Below are positions 41,301-48,653 of a DNA stretch of 51,823 nucleotides, one piece after another. Location of the stretch: the NCBI GenBank assembly GCA_043777595.1, contig JAYWHT010000045.1:1-51823 (forward strand). The letters are read 5' to 3'. A program made the position numbers and the translations under genes. A model generated the notes under the pieces. That model ran no database searches. It worked only from the letters and a program-made list of their open reading frames with translations, and had not been told where the DNA came from. Positions within the stretch are counted from its first letter, which is position 1. Each line of letters begins with the position of its first letter. This stretch comes from JAYVJH01 sp043777595. Its GTDB lineage: Bacteria > Bacteroidota > Bacteroidia > Cytophagales > Spirosomataceae.

Positions 41301-41520
41301 CAAAAAACGACTCAAATCGCAGCTAATGACATTTTTGACAACTGTACTGGGAGTGCTGCCCGTGGTGTTTTCGGGAGGGCTGGGTGCCGAACTACAACGA
41401 CCACTGGCATTGGCTATTATGGGTGGTATGACGTTGGGGCTACTTACCTCAACCATGCTACTGCCATTGGTATATTGGTGGCTGGGGCGAAAACAACACG
41501 AGCGTGTATCAAAAATATAG
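38389..41520 (+). CDS. RND efflux transporter permease (AcrB/CusA superfamily)
   Basis: The 1043-residue inner-membrane pump has the full RND layout. N-terminal helix FLIYRPIAVLISTLALVGLG is followed by SVSLLPDIDIPEITVQVSYP-like porter sequence (VSLLPDIDIPEITVQ). Helix 4 has a single acid, GIGEIIDSAIIIVENIED. The C-terminal bundle includes LFFILAAQFESLTQPLIV and VVLIGILDNDSILKID. Residues about 143-182 are a low-complexity insert rich in Pro, Gly and Ala (PAPAPKPPKGAL and others) encoded by GC-rich palindromes. It should work with the adaptor at 36660-37745; an outer-membrane channel gene is not adjacent. Confidence 0.92.
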   Translation: MVHFLIYRPIAVLISTLALVGLGLVTFQKIPVSLLPDIDIPEITVQVSYPSAAARELQQAVVWPLKNQLQQVTHLADIEAVTQDGFGILKLHFDYGTNINLAYLETNEKIDALASSFPRDMERPKVIKAGAGDIAVFNLNISPAPAPKPPKGALNTMKEAPFGGLDGTPRGATSGAGGAFLSISDFCENVLKRRIEQLPEVALVDMTGLAKPEMVVLPDRNKMLSLGLTEQQLAQTLQTNNVDLGNVTVKDGQYQYNIKFGTVLRTQQDIENIYFKTSPQNGRLLQLNDIATVELREQKQKGIYTFNGQRAVCLAIIKQSDTQLLTLRQELQKLTVAFEKDYPDLRFSISQDQTELLDLSINNLTSNILTGALLTFVMIFFFLNNRKIPFLIGAVIPVSLVVTFLCFFLLGISINIVSLAGLVLGIGEIIDSAIIIVENIEDKRAEGLPLDRACIEGTEEVIGPLFTSVLTNSAVFLPLVFLSGIAGALFFDQALSVTLALGVSLLTSYTLVPVLYRLIFEKEEKNQGYIAKSETWVARRAEAAYNGFFSWSFKYKTATVLIFGALVLVGGWAFWQIEKRGMPAISRTELQAHIDWNTPINIAENNRRVALLTQGLRTPTQYVSGFVGQQQFLLNRDLQQNFNETRLSLKVANDSDYQQLTNELTAKTKRLFPEAVLSFSPAKNIFEQLFSTSEAPLQIRLSSNRNNVVPNFESIEEANKLLSKIGLSQTLPPQQQQLGIRIAADKLLLYDVPFERVQSVLKTIFNENNLGSLKAEQKYVPIVLGGQEGQTEILLNETTVLNRQNQNVSLRQLIDIQPQNDYKILYAGREGYFVPFDLDVKNVPQTQNQVRQILENIPNLSVSFAGSFFKNQAIINQLGVVFLVALALLFFILAAQFESLTQPLIVMLTILLGLSGAVILLFLANDSLNIMSVIGMVVLIGILDNDSILKIDTMNRSDIQLSLTETIRLAGKKRLKSQLMTFLTTVLGVLPVVFSGGLGAELQRPLALAIMGGMTLGLLTSTMLLPLVYWWLGRKQHERVSKI
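38828..38927. repeat. In-frame GC-rich palindromic repeat cluster in the permease gene
   Basis: A perfect 21-bp inverted repeat (38828-38848 and 38864-38884) with CCCCCGAAGGGGG cores brackets a 15-base loop. Next to it, 38906-38927 (CTTCGGGGGC then GGGGGGGGCTTT) resembles 29263-29284 in the other RND gene. The reading frame stays open across the whole insert. Confidence 0.75.
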
Positions 41521-41650
41521 CCTTGTCTTTAAGTCATTGCTTTGGTAAATCGACTATAAAAAGCCACAAAAACAAGTATAAGTAGCAAAAATTTTTGTTA
41601 ATTTGTAACTCAATCGCATTCATAATTATTACTAAACACACATTATTGCT

Positions 41651-42928
41651 ATGAGTACTATCCAATCAGTTCATGCCAGGCAAATTCTGGATTCACGTGG
41701 CAACCCTACCGTTGAAGTAGAAGTACGCACCGAAAACGGTTTTATGGGTCGTGCGGCTGTGCCATCGGGTGCATCTACGGGCATACACGAAGCTGTAGAG
41801 TTGAGAGACGAAGATAAAAAAATATATGGCGGCAAGGGAGTTCTCAAAGCCGTTCAAAATGTAAATGAATTGATATACCCTGAATTGTTGGGAATGTCGG
41901 TTTTTGAGCAAAATCTAATTGACAAGATTATGATTGAACTCGATGGAACTGCCAACAAAGGTAAATTGGGGGCAAATGCTATATTGGGAGTATCGTTGGC
42001 TACGGCCAAAGCTGCCGCACAAGAAGCTGGAATGTCGTTGTTTAGGTATATTGGTGGAGTGGGTGCAAATACGCTACCTGTGCCTATGATGAACATCATG
42101 AACGGTGGCGCACACGCCGACAATGCCATTGATTTTCAAGAGTTTATGGTAATGCCCACCAAAGCGGCTACATTTTCGGAGTCGCTTCGTATGGGTACAG
42201 AGGTTTTTCATGCTTTGAAAGGGGTATTAAAATCAAAAGGATATTCGACAAACGTAGGCGACGAAGGCGGCTTTGCCCCAAATATACAGTCAAATGTTGA
42301 GGCATTAGAAACCATTTTGATAGCCATCGAAAAAGCAGGATACCGCCCAGGCGAAGATATTTTTATTGCCATGGACGCTGCCGTTTCTGAACTTTGGAAC
42401 GAAGAAAAACAACGCTATGTATTCAAAAAATCGACCAAAGAAGAATTTACATCGGCTCAAATGGCTGCTTTTTGGGCTGATTGGGTGAGTAAATACCCGA
42501 TTATTAGTATCGAAGACGGTATGGCCGAAGACGATTGGGACGGCTGGAAAATGCACACAGATTCGCTCAAAGGCAAATGCCAGTTGGTTGGCGATGATTT
42601 GTTTGTTACCAACGTCAAGCGTCTTCAGATGGGTATTGACAAAGGCGTGGCCGATGCCGTTTTGGTAAAAGTAAACCAAATTGGGTCATTGACCGAAACC
42701 ATTGACACCGTAAATATGGCCAAACGCAATGGCTACAAAAATATAATGAGCCACCGCTCAGGCGAAACCGAAGACTCGACAATCGCCGACTTGGCAGTTG
42801 CCCTTAACACTGGCCAAATCAAAACAGGGTCGGCTTCTCGCTCAGACCGTATGGCCAAATACAATCAACTGATACGAATTGAAGAAGAATTGGGCGAAAC
42901 AGCCTACTTTCCAGGACCTAAGTTTTAG
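41651..42928 (+). CDS. eno: Enolase
   Basis: Enolase converts 2-phosphoglycerate to phosphoenolpyruvate in glycolysis. The 425 residues start ARQILDSRGNPTVEVEVRTE and contain GAHADNAIDFQEFMVMP, the metal-binding IAMDAAVSE, the catalytic lysine in VLVKVNQIGS, and the signature SHRSGETEDSTIADLAV. All expected ligands are present. Upstream is a 130-base gap with no confident promoter. A very strong hairpin follows the stop. The next glycolytic neighbour, gpmI, lies 2.4 kb downstream. Confidence 0.98.
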   Translation: MSTIQSVHARQILDSRGNPTVEVEVRTENGFMGRAAVPSGASTGIHEAVELRDEDKKIYGGKGVLKAVQNVNELIYPELLGMSVFEQNLIDKIMIELDGTANKGKLGANAILGVSLATAKAAAQEAGMSLFRYIGGVGANTLPVPMMNIMNGGAHADNAIDFQEFMVMPTKAATFSESLRMGTEVFHALKGVLKSKGYSTNVGDEGGFAPNIQSNVEALETILIAIEKAGYRPGEDIFIAMDAAVSELWNEEKQRYVFKKSTKEEFTSAQMAAFWADWVSKYPIISIEDGMAEDDWDGWKMHTDSLKGKCQLVGDDLFVTNVKRLQMGIDKGVADAVLVKVNQIGSLTETIDTVNMAKRNGYKNIMSHRSGETEDSTIADLAVALNTGQIKTGSASRSDRMAKYNQLIRIEEELGETAYFPGPKF

Positions 42929-42930
42929 TT

Positions 42931-42985
42931 TTGAATGATTGAATGGCGGAATTGATAAAAATTATTCCGCCATTCAATCATTCAA
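42931..42985. terminator. 22-bp perfect hairpin after enolase
   Basis: Bases 42931-42952 and 42964-42985 are perfectly complementary with an 11-base loop. The stem is longer than most terminators but its location 2 bases after the eno stop fits termination. A short repeated GAATGATTGAATGG theme makes a repetitive-element origin possible. Confidence 0.75.
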
Positions 42986-43007
42986 CCGTTCAAAATTATT
43001 GAAATCC

Positions 43008-43322
43008 ATGCAGTTTCTTAATAATCTTCGTTTTCTTAAAAACTTCTATGTTCTCACAGGGCTTTGTCTTGTGATGTGGCTCTGTTTTTTTGCCCAAAAC
43101 AACATAACAGTTCAGTTCAATAACTACCGAAAGTTACAAAATCTGGAAGCAGAGAAAAAAAAATATTTGCAGCAAATTGTAAAACTCAAAGCAGAACAAG
43201 AGCAAACATTAGGTAACTCACAATTAGTAGAAAAATTTGCCCGAGAACGCTACTACATGAAAAAACCCAACGAAGACGTATTTGTATTGGTGGACGAAAT
43301 GGGCGAAGAAGTAGAAAAGTAG
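43008..43322 (+). CDS. Septum formation initiator, DivIC/FtsB-like
   Basis: The 104-residue protein from the ATG at 43008 has a short cytosolic N terminus, one membrane helix (FYVLTGLCLVMWLCFFAQ), then a coiled coil (YRKLQNLEAEKKKYLQQIVK, LKAEQEQTL) and the family end FARERYYMKKPNEDVFVLVDE. DivIC/FtsB proteins join FtsL and FtsQ at the division site. Its place directly after eno is common in many bacteria. The frame opens upstream at 42939 inside the eno hairpin; those residues were discarded. Confidence 0.9.
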   Translation: MQFLNNLRFLKNFYVLTGLCLVMWLCFFAQNNITVQFNNYRKLQNLEAEKKKYLQQIVKLKAEQEQTLGNSQLVEKFARERYYMKKPNEDVFVLVDEMGEEVEK

Positions 43323-43330
43323 AGTTTTTA

Positions 43331-43372
43331 GAAATCAGAAATCAGAAGTCAGAAATCAGAAATCGGAAGTCA
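43331..43372 (+). repeat. Six tandem 7-bp units (GAARTCA)
   Basis: Units GAAATCA, GAAATCA, GAAGTCA, GAAATCA, GAAATCG, GAAGTCA: a 21-bp block repeated with one mismatch. It lies 9 bases after the divIC stop and 19 bases before the small four-helix gene. Bases 43751-43770 on the other side hold a short TCCCAAT repeat. Confidence 0.85.
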
Positions 43373-43390
43373 GATTTTTCTAATACTATT

Positions 43391-43750
43391 ATGGAATCAT
43401 TACGCAATTTTGAAGATTTGATTGTTTGGCAAAAAGCTCACCAATTTGTTTTAGGCGTTTATCAATTCACTGGTAAATTTCCCCAAAATGAATTGTACGG
43501 CTTGACTTCTCAATTTAGACGTGCTGCCGTGTCAATTGCTGCTAATATTGCTGAGGGCTTCAAGAAAAACACGTTTCCAGACAAAGTAAAATTTATGAAT
43601 ATAGCGCAAGGTTCGTTGGAAGAATGCCGCTATTACCTCATTTTGAGTCGAGATTTGAATTTTGGCAAGACAGAAACATTGTTTGTTCAAATTCAAGAAG
43701 TGAGTAAGTTATTATACGCTTTCACAAAGGCTTTAAAGCAAAATTTGTAA
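43391..43750 (+). CDS. Four-helix-bundle protein (S23/IVP family), second copy
   Basis: This 119-residue protein begins NFEDLIVWQKAHQFVLGVYQFT and has LTSQFRRAAVSIAANIAEGF followed by MNIAQGSLEECRYYLILSRDL, the standard form of the family. It differs strongly from the copy at 37843-38229, so they are separate family members and not a recent duplicate. It lies between divIC and a phosphatase gene next to tandem heptamers. Its function is unknown. Confidence 0.9.
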   Translation: MESLRNFEDLIVWQKAHQFVLGVYQFTGKFPQNELYGLTSQFRRAAVSIAANIAEGFKKNTFPDKVKFMNIAQGSLEECRYYLILSRDLNFGKTETLFVQIQEVSKLLYAFTKALKQNL

Positions 43751-43777
43751 TCCCAATTCCCAATTTCTGAATCCTAA

Positions 43778-44269
43778 ATGTTACAAATCCTATTTGTCTG
43801 TCTTGGCAATATTTGTCGCTCGCCTTTGGCCGAGGGTGTGTTTAGAGAATTAGTAAAAAAAAGAGGACTGTCCGATAAAATCGCTTGCGACTCAGCCGGA
43901 ACAGCCGGCTACCACATTGGCAACTTGCCCGACCACCGCAGCCGCCGTATTGCCCTCGACTACGGCATCGGCCTCACCCACAAAGCCCGCAAACTCGTTA
44001 GCGATGACTATGGGCAGTTTGACTATATCGTGGCCATGGACACCGCCAACTTTGACCATATTCAGAGCCTTAGCTACCGTATCACAGGCTTTGATATGCC
44101 CGAAGACCGCCTCATTTTGTTTAGGCAATTCGACAGCATAGACCCCAACTCAGACGTACCCGACCCTTATTATGAAGACATGGCGGCTTTTGACGAAGTC
44201 TATCAGATTGCCGTTAGGTGTAGCGAAAGTTTATTGGATTTCTTGACCGAAACTCATAACTTAGCCTAA
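43778..44269 (+). CDS. Low-molecular-weight protein tyrosine phosphatase
   Basis: The 163-residue enzyme has the active-site loop CLGNICRS (C8 nucleophile, R14) at the N terminus and the general acid in DVPDPYYED near residue 128. SAGTAGYHIGNLPDHRS is also a family segment. It dephosphorylates tyrosines, in some bacteria those of exopolysaccharide kinases; no kinase gene is in the window. The family also includes arsenate reductases, but the DPYY motif supports a phosphatase. Confidence 0.93.
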   Translation: MLQILFVCLGNICRSPLAEGVFRELVKKRGLSDKIACDSAGTAGYHIGNLPDHRSRRIALDYGIGLTHKARKLVSDDYGQFDYIVAMDTANFDHIQSLSYRITGFDMPEDRLILFRQFDSIDPNSDVPDPYYEDMAAFDEVYQIAVRCSESLLDFLTETHNLA

Positions 44270-44282
44270 AATTACTACAACG

Positions 44283-44888
44283 ATGACTTACCGTGACTTT
44301 ACACTCGAAAAATTACAAAGCGACTTTGGAATCAAAAATCGGCGTATAAAATTATTTTATAATATTCCAGCTATTTTGCCAAGTGATGTATTATCAATAT
44401 CATTAGGGCGCAATAAAAAAATGCCATTGCGTAATGAAAAATCACGCTCGGAGTGGATTGTTGCACCTATCTTGGCAGAGTTGAAAGAACTCAATGACGA
44501 TTTTTTTACGGTCTATTCTGGCGACCTGCTCAATGTGGACAAGCCACGTGGGTTGGCTGGCGAGTGTGATTTTATGATAGCCAAAAACTACAATTCTTAT
44601 ACACTCGAAGCACCCATTTTGGCAGTTGTTGAGGCAAAAAAAGAAAATTTCGATTTAGGGACTTCCCAATGTGCGGCACAGTTAATCGCTTCTCGTATTT
44701 TTAATAAAGAACGTAATGCCGAAACAAATATACTTTATGGCTGTGTTACAACTGCCGATGCTTGGCTATTTTTGAAATTAGAAGATGAAATTCTCTATAT
44801 TGACACCGAGTTTTACTACCTCAACGACCTACCTCAATTATTGGGCGTATTTCAGTATGTTTTGAACTTGTATAAAGATGTGATCTAA
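44283..44888 (+). CDS. Uncharacterised PD-(D/E)XK nuclease-like protein
   Basis: I do not recognise a named family for this 201-residue protein. It has the pattern of the restriction-endonuclease fold: SRSEWIVAPILAELK (E57), GECDFMIA (D96), then a strand with AVVEAKKENF (E117, K119), and SQCAAQLIASRIF with Q133. The order E, D, E-x-K, Q recalls the HsdR N-terminal type. No helicase or methylase gene is nearby, so it is not a classical restriction system. A stand-alone nuclease or an inactive structural relative is possible. Confidence 0.6.
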   Translation: MTYRDFTLEKLQSDFGIKNRRIKLFYNIPAILPSDVLSISLGRNKKMPLRNEKSRSEWIVAPILAELKELNDDFFTVYSGDLLNVDKPRGLAGECDFMIAKNYNSYTLEAPILAVVEAKKENFDLGTSQCAAQLIASRIFNKERNAETNILYGCVTTADAWLFLKLEDEILYIDTEFYYLNDLPQLLGVFQYVLNLYKDVI

Positions 44889-44918
44889 AATTTATTAAAA
44901 TCTGTCAAGTAACTCTCC

Positions 44919-45314
44919 ATGCCACAGCTAATCCTCTTTGATGGTGTCTGTAATTTTTGCAACGCCAGTATCAACTTTGTAATTGAACACGATAGCGCAG
45001 GTCGCTTTCGTTTTGCTTCTTTGCAGTCAGAATATGGGCAGTCGATTTTGAAACAATACAACAAAAATAGTACAGATTTCGATAGCGTTTTGTTAGTGAG
45101 CGATGGCCAACTCTATGAAAAATCGGCAGCGGCTCTTGAAATGGTACGCTACTTAGATGGCTATGCTTGGCTTTATGGCTTGCGATTTATTCCCACTTTT
45201 ATTCGTAACTTTGTTTATGGCATCGTTGCTCGGTATCGGTATCGTATTTTTGGTAAATCTGACACCTGCCGCATTCCGACCGAAGCCGAAAAAGCACTTT
45301 TTATAACAGAATAA
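44919..45314 (+). CDS. Thiol-disulfide oxidoreductase, DCC family (DUF393)
   Basis: The 131-residue protein has the DCC signature LILFDGVCNFCNASINFVIE, in which the DxxCxxC cysteines are C11 and C14. The family end RYRIFGKSDTCRIPTEAE is present. These proteins have a thioredoxin-like fold and are assumed to catalyse thiol-disulfide exchange, but substrates are not known. It has no signal peptide. It lies 13 bases before gpmI and may be cotranscribed with it. Confidence 0.92.
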   Translation: MPQLILFDGVCNFCNASINFVIEHDSAGRFRFASLQSEYGQSILKQYNKNSTDFDSVLLVSDGQLYEKSAAALEMVRYLDGYAWLYGLRFIPTFIRNFVYGIVARYRYRIFGKSDTCRIPTEAEKALFITE

Positions 45315-45327
45315 AATATACTCCAGC

Positions 45328-46857
45328 ATGAAAAACAAAGTAATACTCATCATCATGGACGGTTGGGGAATACCCACCAATCCAGCGGTTTCGGCTATTG
45401 ATGCCGCCAATACGCCTTTTTATCGCCGTGCTTTGGCCCAATACCCACACTCTAAACTCGAAGCCAGTGGCTTGGCGGTGGGCTTGCCTGCTGGGCAAAT
45501 GGGCAACTCTGAGGTAGGCCATACCAACTTGGGCGCAGGCCGCATAGTGTATCAAGATTTGGTCAAAATCAATAAAGCCGTAGCCGAAGGCACGCTCGCC
45601 ACCGAGCCAGCCGTGGTCGATGCGCTGGCTTATGCCAAAACCAATCAAAAAAAAATACACTTCATCGGCTTGGTCTCAGACGGTGGTGTACACTCGCACA
45701 TTGAGCATCTCAAAGGACTGTGTAGCATTGCCCACGAGGCTGGTTTGACGGACGTTTACGTTCATGCTTTTACTGACGGACGAGATACAGACCCTAAAAG
45801 TGGACTGGCTTTTTTGACATACTTACAAAACCATTTGAACACAACCACAGGCCAGATTGCAAGCATAACGGGGCGGTTTTATGCCATGGATAGAGACAAA
45901 CGCTGGGAGCGTGTCAAGAAGGCTTACGATGCGATGGTTGGTGGAGTGGGGGAGCGGAAGTCGTCGGTTAATGCTGCCTTCGAGGCTATACAAAGTTCTT
46001 ATAATCAAGGTATTACAGACGAGTTCATTGAGCCAATTATTGTTACAAAAGCCGATGGCTCGCCAGTAGCCACGATTGCCGAAGGTGATGTGGTGTTATG
46101 TTTTAATTTCAGAACAGACCGTGGCCGTGAAATTACAGAAATGCTCACCCAGCAAGATTTCGTGGAACAAAATACTAAAAAATTAGATTTGTACTACCTC
46201 ACTATGACCAACTATGACGATGCGTTTGTGGGCGTAAAGGTAATTTATGACAAAGATAATCTGAACAAAACATTGGGTGAAGTGCTGGCCGATGCAGGCA
46301 AAAAACAAATCAGAATAGCCGAGACCGAAAAATACCCACACGTTACGTTTTTCTTTTCGGGAGGTCGTGAAATACCGTTTGAGGGCGAAAGCCGCCTAAT
46401 GTGCCAGTCGCCCAAAGATGTAAAAACTTATGACTTAAAGCCCGAAATGGCCGCCCGTGATATTCGTGATGCCATTGTGCCAGAACTCGAAAAAGGCGAT
46501 GCAGATTTTATTTGTTTAAACTTCGCCAACCCCGACATGGTAGGGCATACGGGCGTTTTTGAGGCAGTTGTCAAAGCCTGCGAAACGGTTGATGCTTGCA
46601 CAGAGGCGGTCGTTACGGCTGGTTTGGCCAATGGATACACGTCTATCATTATTGCCGACCACGGCAACGCCGACTTTATGATAAACCCCGACGGCACACC
46701 CAATACCGCCCACAGCACCAGCTTAGTGCCTTGTATTATCGTTGGCGACTACACAAGCCAGCCCCGAGACGGTAAATTGGCCGACATCGCCCCAACCATT
46801 TTGGCACTCATGAACATACCCCAACCCACCGAAATGACGGGGGTGAGTTTGTTGTGA
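45328..46857 (+). CDS. gpmI: 2,3-bisphosphoglycerate-independent phosphoglycerate mutase
   Basis: GpmI interconverts 3- and 2-phosphoglycerate with two Mn ions. The 509 residues begin VILIIMDGWGIPTNP, contain the phosphoserine loop MGNSEVGHTNLGAGRIVYQD, HAFTDGRDTDPKSG and the C-terminal metal site ADHGNADFM followed by TAHSTSLVPCI. All metal-binding motifs are present. With enolase 2.4 kb upstream it covers two successive glycolytic steps. It ends 1 base from the convergent DUF2490 gene. Confidence 0.97.
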   Translation: MKNKVILIIMDGWGIPTNPAVSAIDAANTPFYRRALAQYPHSKLEASGLAVGLPAGQMGNSEVGHTNLGAGRIVYQDLVKINKAVAEGTLATEPAVVDALAYAKTNQKKIHFIGLVSDGGVHSHIEHLKGLCSIAHEAGLTDVYVHAFTDGRDTDPKSGLAFLTYLQNHLNTTTGQIASITGRFYAMDRDKRWERVKKAYDAMVGGVGERKSSVNAAFEAIQSSYNQGITDEFIEPIIVTKADGSPVATIAEGDVVLCFNFRTDRGREITEMLTQQDFVEQNTKKLDLYYLTMTNYDDAFVGVKVIYDKDNLNKTLGEVLADAGKKQIRIAETEKYPHVTFFFSGGREIPFEGESRLMCQSPKDVKTYDLKPEMAARDIRDAIVPELEKGDADFICLNFANPDMVGHTGVFEAVVKACETVDACTEAVVTAGLANGYTSIIIADHGNADFMINPDGTPNTAHSTSLVPCIIVGDYTSQPRDGKLADIAPTILALMNIPQPTEMTGVSLL

Positions 46858-46858
46858 T

Positions 46859-47617
46859 TTATTGATACCACCAAAACTGAACGTCGTCCCAGTTGAGGGT
46901 GCTGTATAGATTGACTTGTAAGAGATTGAAAAAACGGTGGTCTTTGGCTTGGTTGCGAACCAATGTCTGGAAACAATAACCCAGCTCGATGCGGGTGCGG
47001 CCAGCGTTGTAGCCACCGCCAAGATGCGACCAGTTTTCGGACCAAAGCCCGCCGTTTCGAGAACTTACCGGGCCGTTGATAGCACCTTTTAGATACAAAA
47101 AAGCCTCGTTGGAAGCCGACAAGAAAAAACCTTGATTACCTGCTCTTGGGTCGTAGAGCGGGTAAGTGAGCCAAAACTGATAACGCACTATGTCGGCTTT
47201 GGAACGAATACCCGTTTTTTCGTTGAACGGATAGCGCAATTCGTAACGCAAACGATTACTAAAAACCAACTTCTTGAACTTAGTCTGGTATGTTGTTTGA
47301 GCCAAAAAACGGTGTTCGCTTTCTTTCAGTCCAAAAATATTATGGTTGCCGTGTGTGTAGCCGCCACCTACCGAAAACTGCTTATTGAGTTGGTAAATCA
47401 ACATTCCTGTCTGTAAAAAATGCGCTTGCCCCGATGGAAAAAACTTACCCTCTACTGTCTGGTTGGTGGCATTGATGACCGACATTAGGTTGATGTTGTA
47501 CGCTATCTTTGGGGCTAATTTACCTGTTAGTGAATAGCTCGGTGAAATACCGACAAGCGATAAGTCTTGGGCTTGAACTATTGCTGAGAATAATAATAGG
47601 GCTATGATTTTTTGCAT
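46859..47617 (-). CDS. DUF2490 domain outer-membrane protein
   Basis: The 252-residue protein has a signal peptide (MQKIIALLLFSAIVQAQ) and repeated amphipathic strands such as FSVGGGYTHGNH, LVFSNRLRYELRYPF and TRIELGYCFQTLV, ending in an aromatic residue region (VQFWWYQ). This is the DUF2490 pattern of Bacteroidota barrel proteins. Its last segment with W-W-Y may be the membrane-insertion signal recognised by BamA, which is encoded 1.7 kb away. The function is unknown. Confidence 0.8.
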   Translation of the reverse strand: MQKIIALLLFSAIVQAQDLSLVGISPSYSLTGKLAPKIAYNINLMSVINATNQTVEGKFFPSGQAHFLQTGMLIYQLNKQFSVGGGYTHGNHNIFGLKESEHRFLAQTTYQTKFKKLVFSNRLRYELRYPFNEKTGIRSKADIVRYQFWLTYPLYDPRAGNQGFFLSASNEAFLYLKGAINGPVSSRNGGLWSENWSHLGGGYNAGRTRIELGYCFQTLVRNQAKDHRFFNLLQVNLYSTLNWDDVQFWWYQ

Positions 47618-47711
47618 TGGAACTGGTTAGGTTACGTTGCAGTAAAATGTAGCAATAATTATGCCATAAAATACTGTCCAATCACTTCTATTTGTTAGTT
47701 TAATTGGTTGG

Positions 47712-47742
47712 TTGCAAAGTCCTTATATTTTTTGTAAATTTG
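47712..47742 (+). promoter_or_regulatory. Promoter of uppS
   Basis: TTG (47712-47714), 20 bases, then TAAATTTG (47735-47742), a perfect consensus. Transcription would start near 47749, 23 bases before the uppS ATG at 47772. Confidence 0.8.
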
Positions 47743-47771
47743 CAGTCCTAATTTTTGGCTTAGTAGCTACA

Positions 47772-48518
47772 ATGAACGAACAAATTGACAAAAATCGCTT
47801 GCCTCAACACATCGCCATCATCATGGACGGCAATGGGCGGTGGGCAAAAAATCAGGGTGCGGCACGCATTTTTGGCCATCGCAACGCCCTCAAAGCCGTC
47901 AGAGAAGCCACCGAGGGCTGTGCTGAGTTGGGCATAAAATACCTGACACTGTACGCATTTTCGACCGAAAACTGGGAACGCCCAAAAATCGAAGTCGAGG
48001 CACTGATGCAGCTATTGGTACATACTATTGCCGATGAGCTGCCAACTCTGACCAAAAACAATGTCAAACTTGATACCATCGGTGATACGGCCAGTTTGCC
48101 CAAATCGTGCCAAAAAGAATTGCTCGAAGCCATCGAAAAAACAAAAAACAATACTGGGCTTAACTTAATCTTGGCATTGGCATATAGTGGTAAATGGGAC
48201 TTGACACAGGCAACAAAGCAGATTGCTCAAAAAGTACAAAATGGCCAATTAGATATTGACCAAATTACTGAAACATCTATCAACGATCACCTCGATACGG
48301 CAGGCCGCCCCGATGTGGACTTGATGCTGAGAACTGGTGGCGACCATCGTATTAGTAATTTCTTGCTCTGGCAGTTGGCGTATGCAGAATTGTATATTTA
48401 TGATAATCTCTTCTGGCCAGATTTTAGGAAAGAGCATCTCAACGAGGGTATATTGACTTTTCAGAACCGAGAACGTAGATTTGGAAAAACAAGCGAACAG
48501 GTACAAACCAATAATTGA
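47772..48518 (+). CDS. uppS: Isoprenyl transferase (undecaprenyl diphosphate synthase)
   Basis: UppS makes the C55 lipid carrier for peptidoglycan and other cell-wall polymers. The 248-residue product from the ATG at 47772 begins with LPQHIAIIMDGNGRWAKNQG, where the Asp and Asn of DGN are catalytic. It continues with YLTLYAFSTENWERP and the C-terminal RPDVDLMLRTGGDHRISNFLLWQ. The frame opens at a TTG inside the promoter at 47712, which is discarded. bamA follows 135 bases later, a neighbourhood common in bacteria. Confidence 0.97.
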   Translation: MNEQIDKNRLPQHIAIIMDGNGRWAKNQGAARIFGHRNALKAVREATEGCAELGIKYLTLYAFSTENWERPKIEVEALMQLLVHTIADELPTLTKNNVKLDTIGDTASLPKSCQKELLEAIEKTKNNTGLNLILALAYSGKWDLTQATKQIAQKVQNGQLDIDQITETSINDHLDTAGRPDVDLMLRTGGDHRISNFLLWQLAYAELYIYDNLFWPDFRKEHLNEGILTFQNRERRFGKTSEQVQTNN

Positions 48519-48653
48519 TAAACTCTCTAAAATTGCCAATTATAATCACAAATTATACGATTCAGAATACAAATACCGTTATTAGAAAACTTAATATTTG
48601 ATAAACAACAAAGCCTGCTAAGATACAACACCACAGGTTTGAAAACATAAAGT

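Noticed and set aside
43331..43372. CRISPR-like tandem repeats
   Set aside because: The units are 7 bp, contiguous and without spacers; no cas genes are present.
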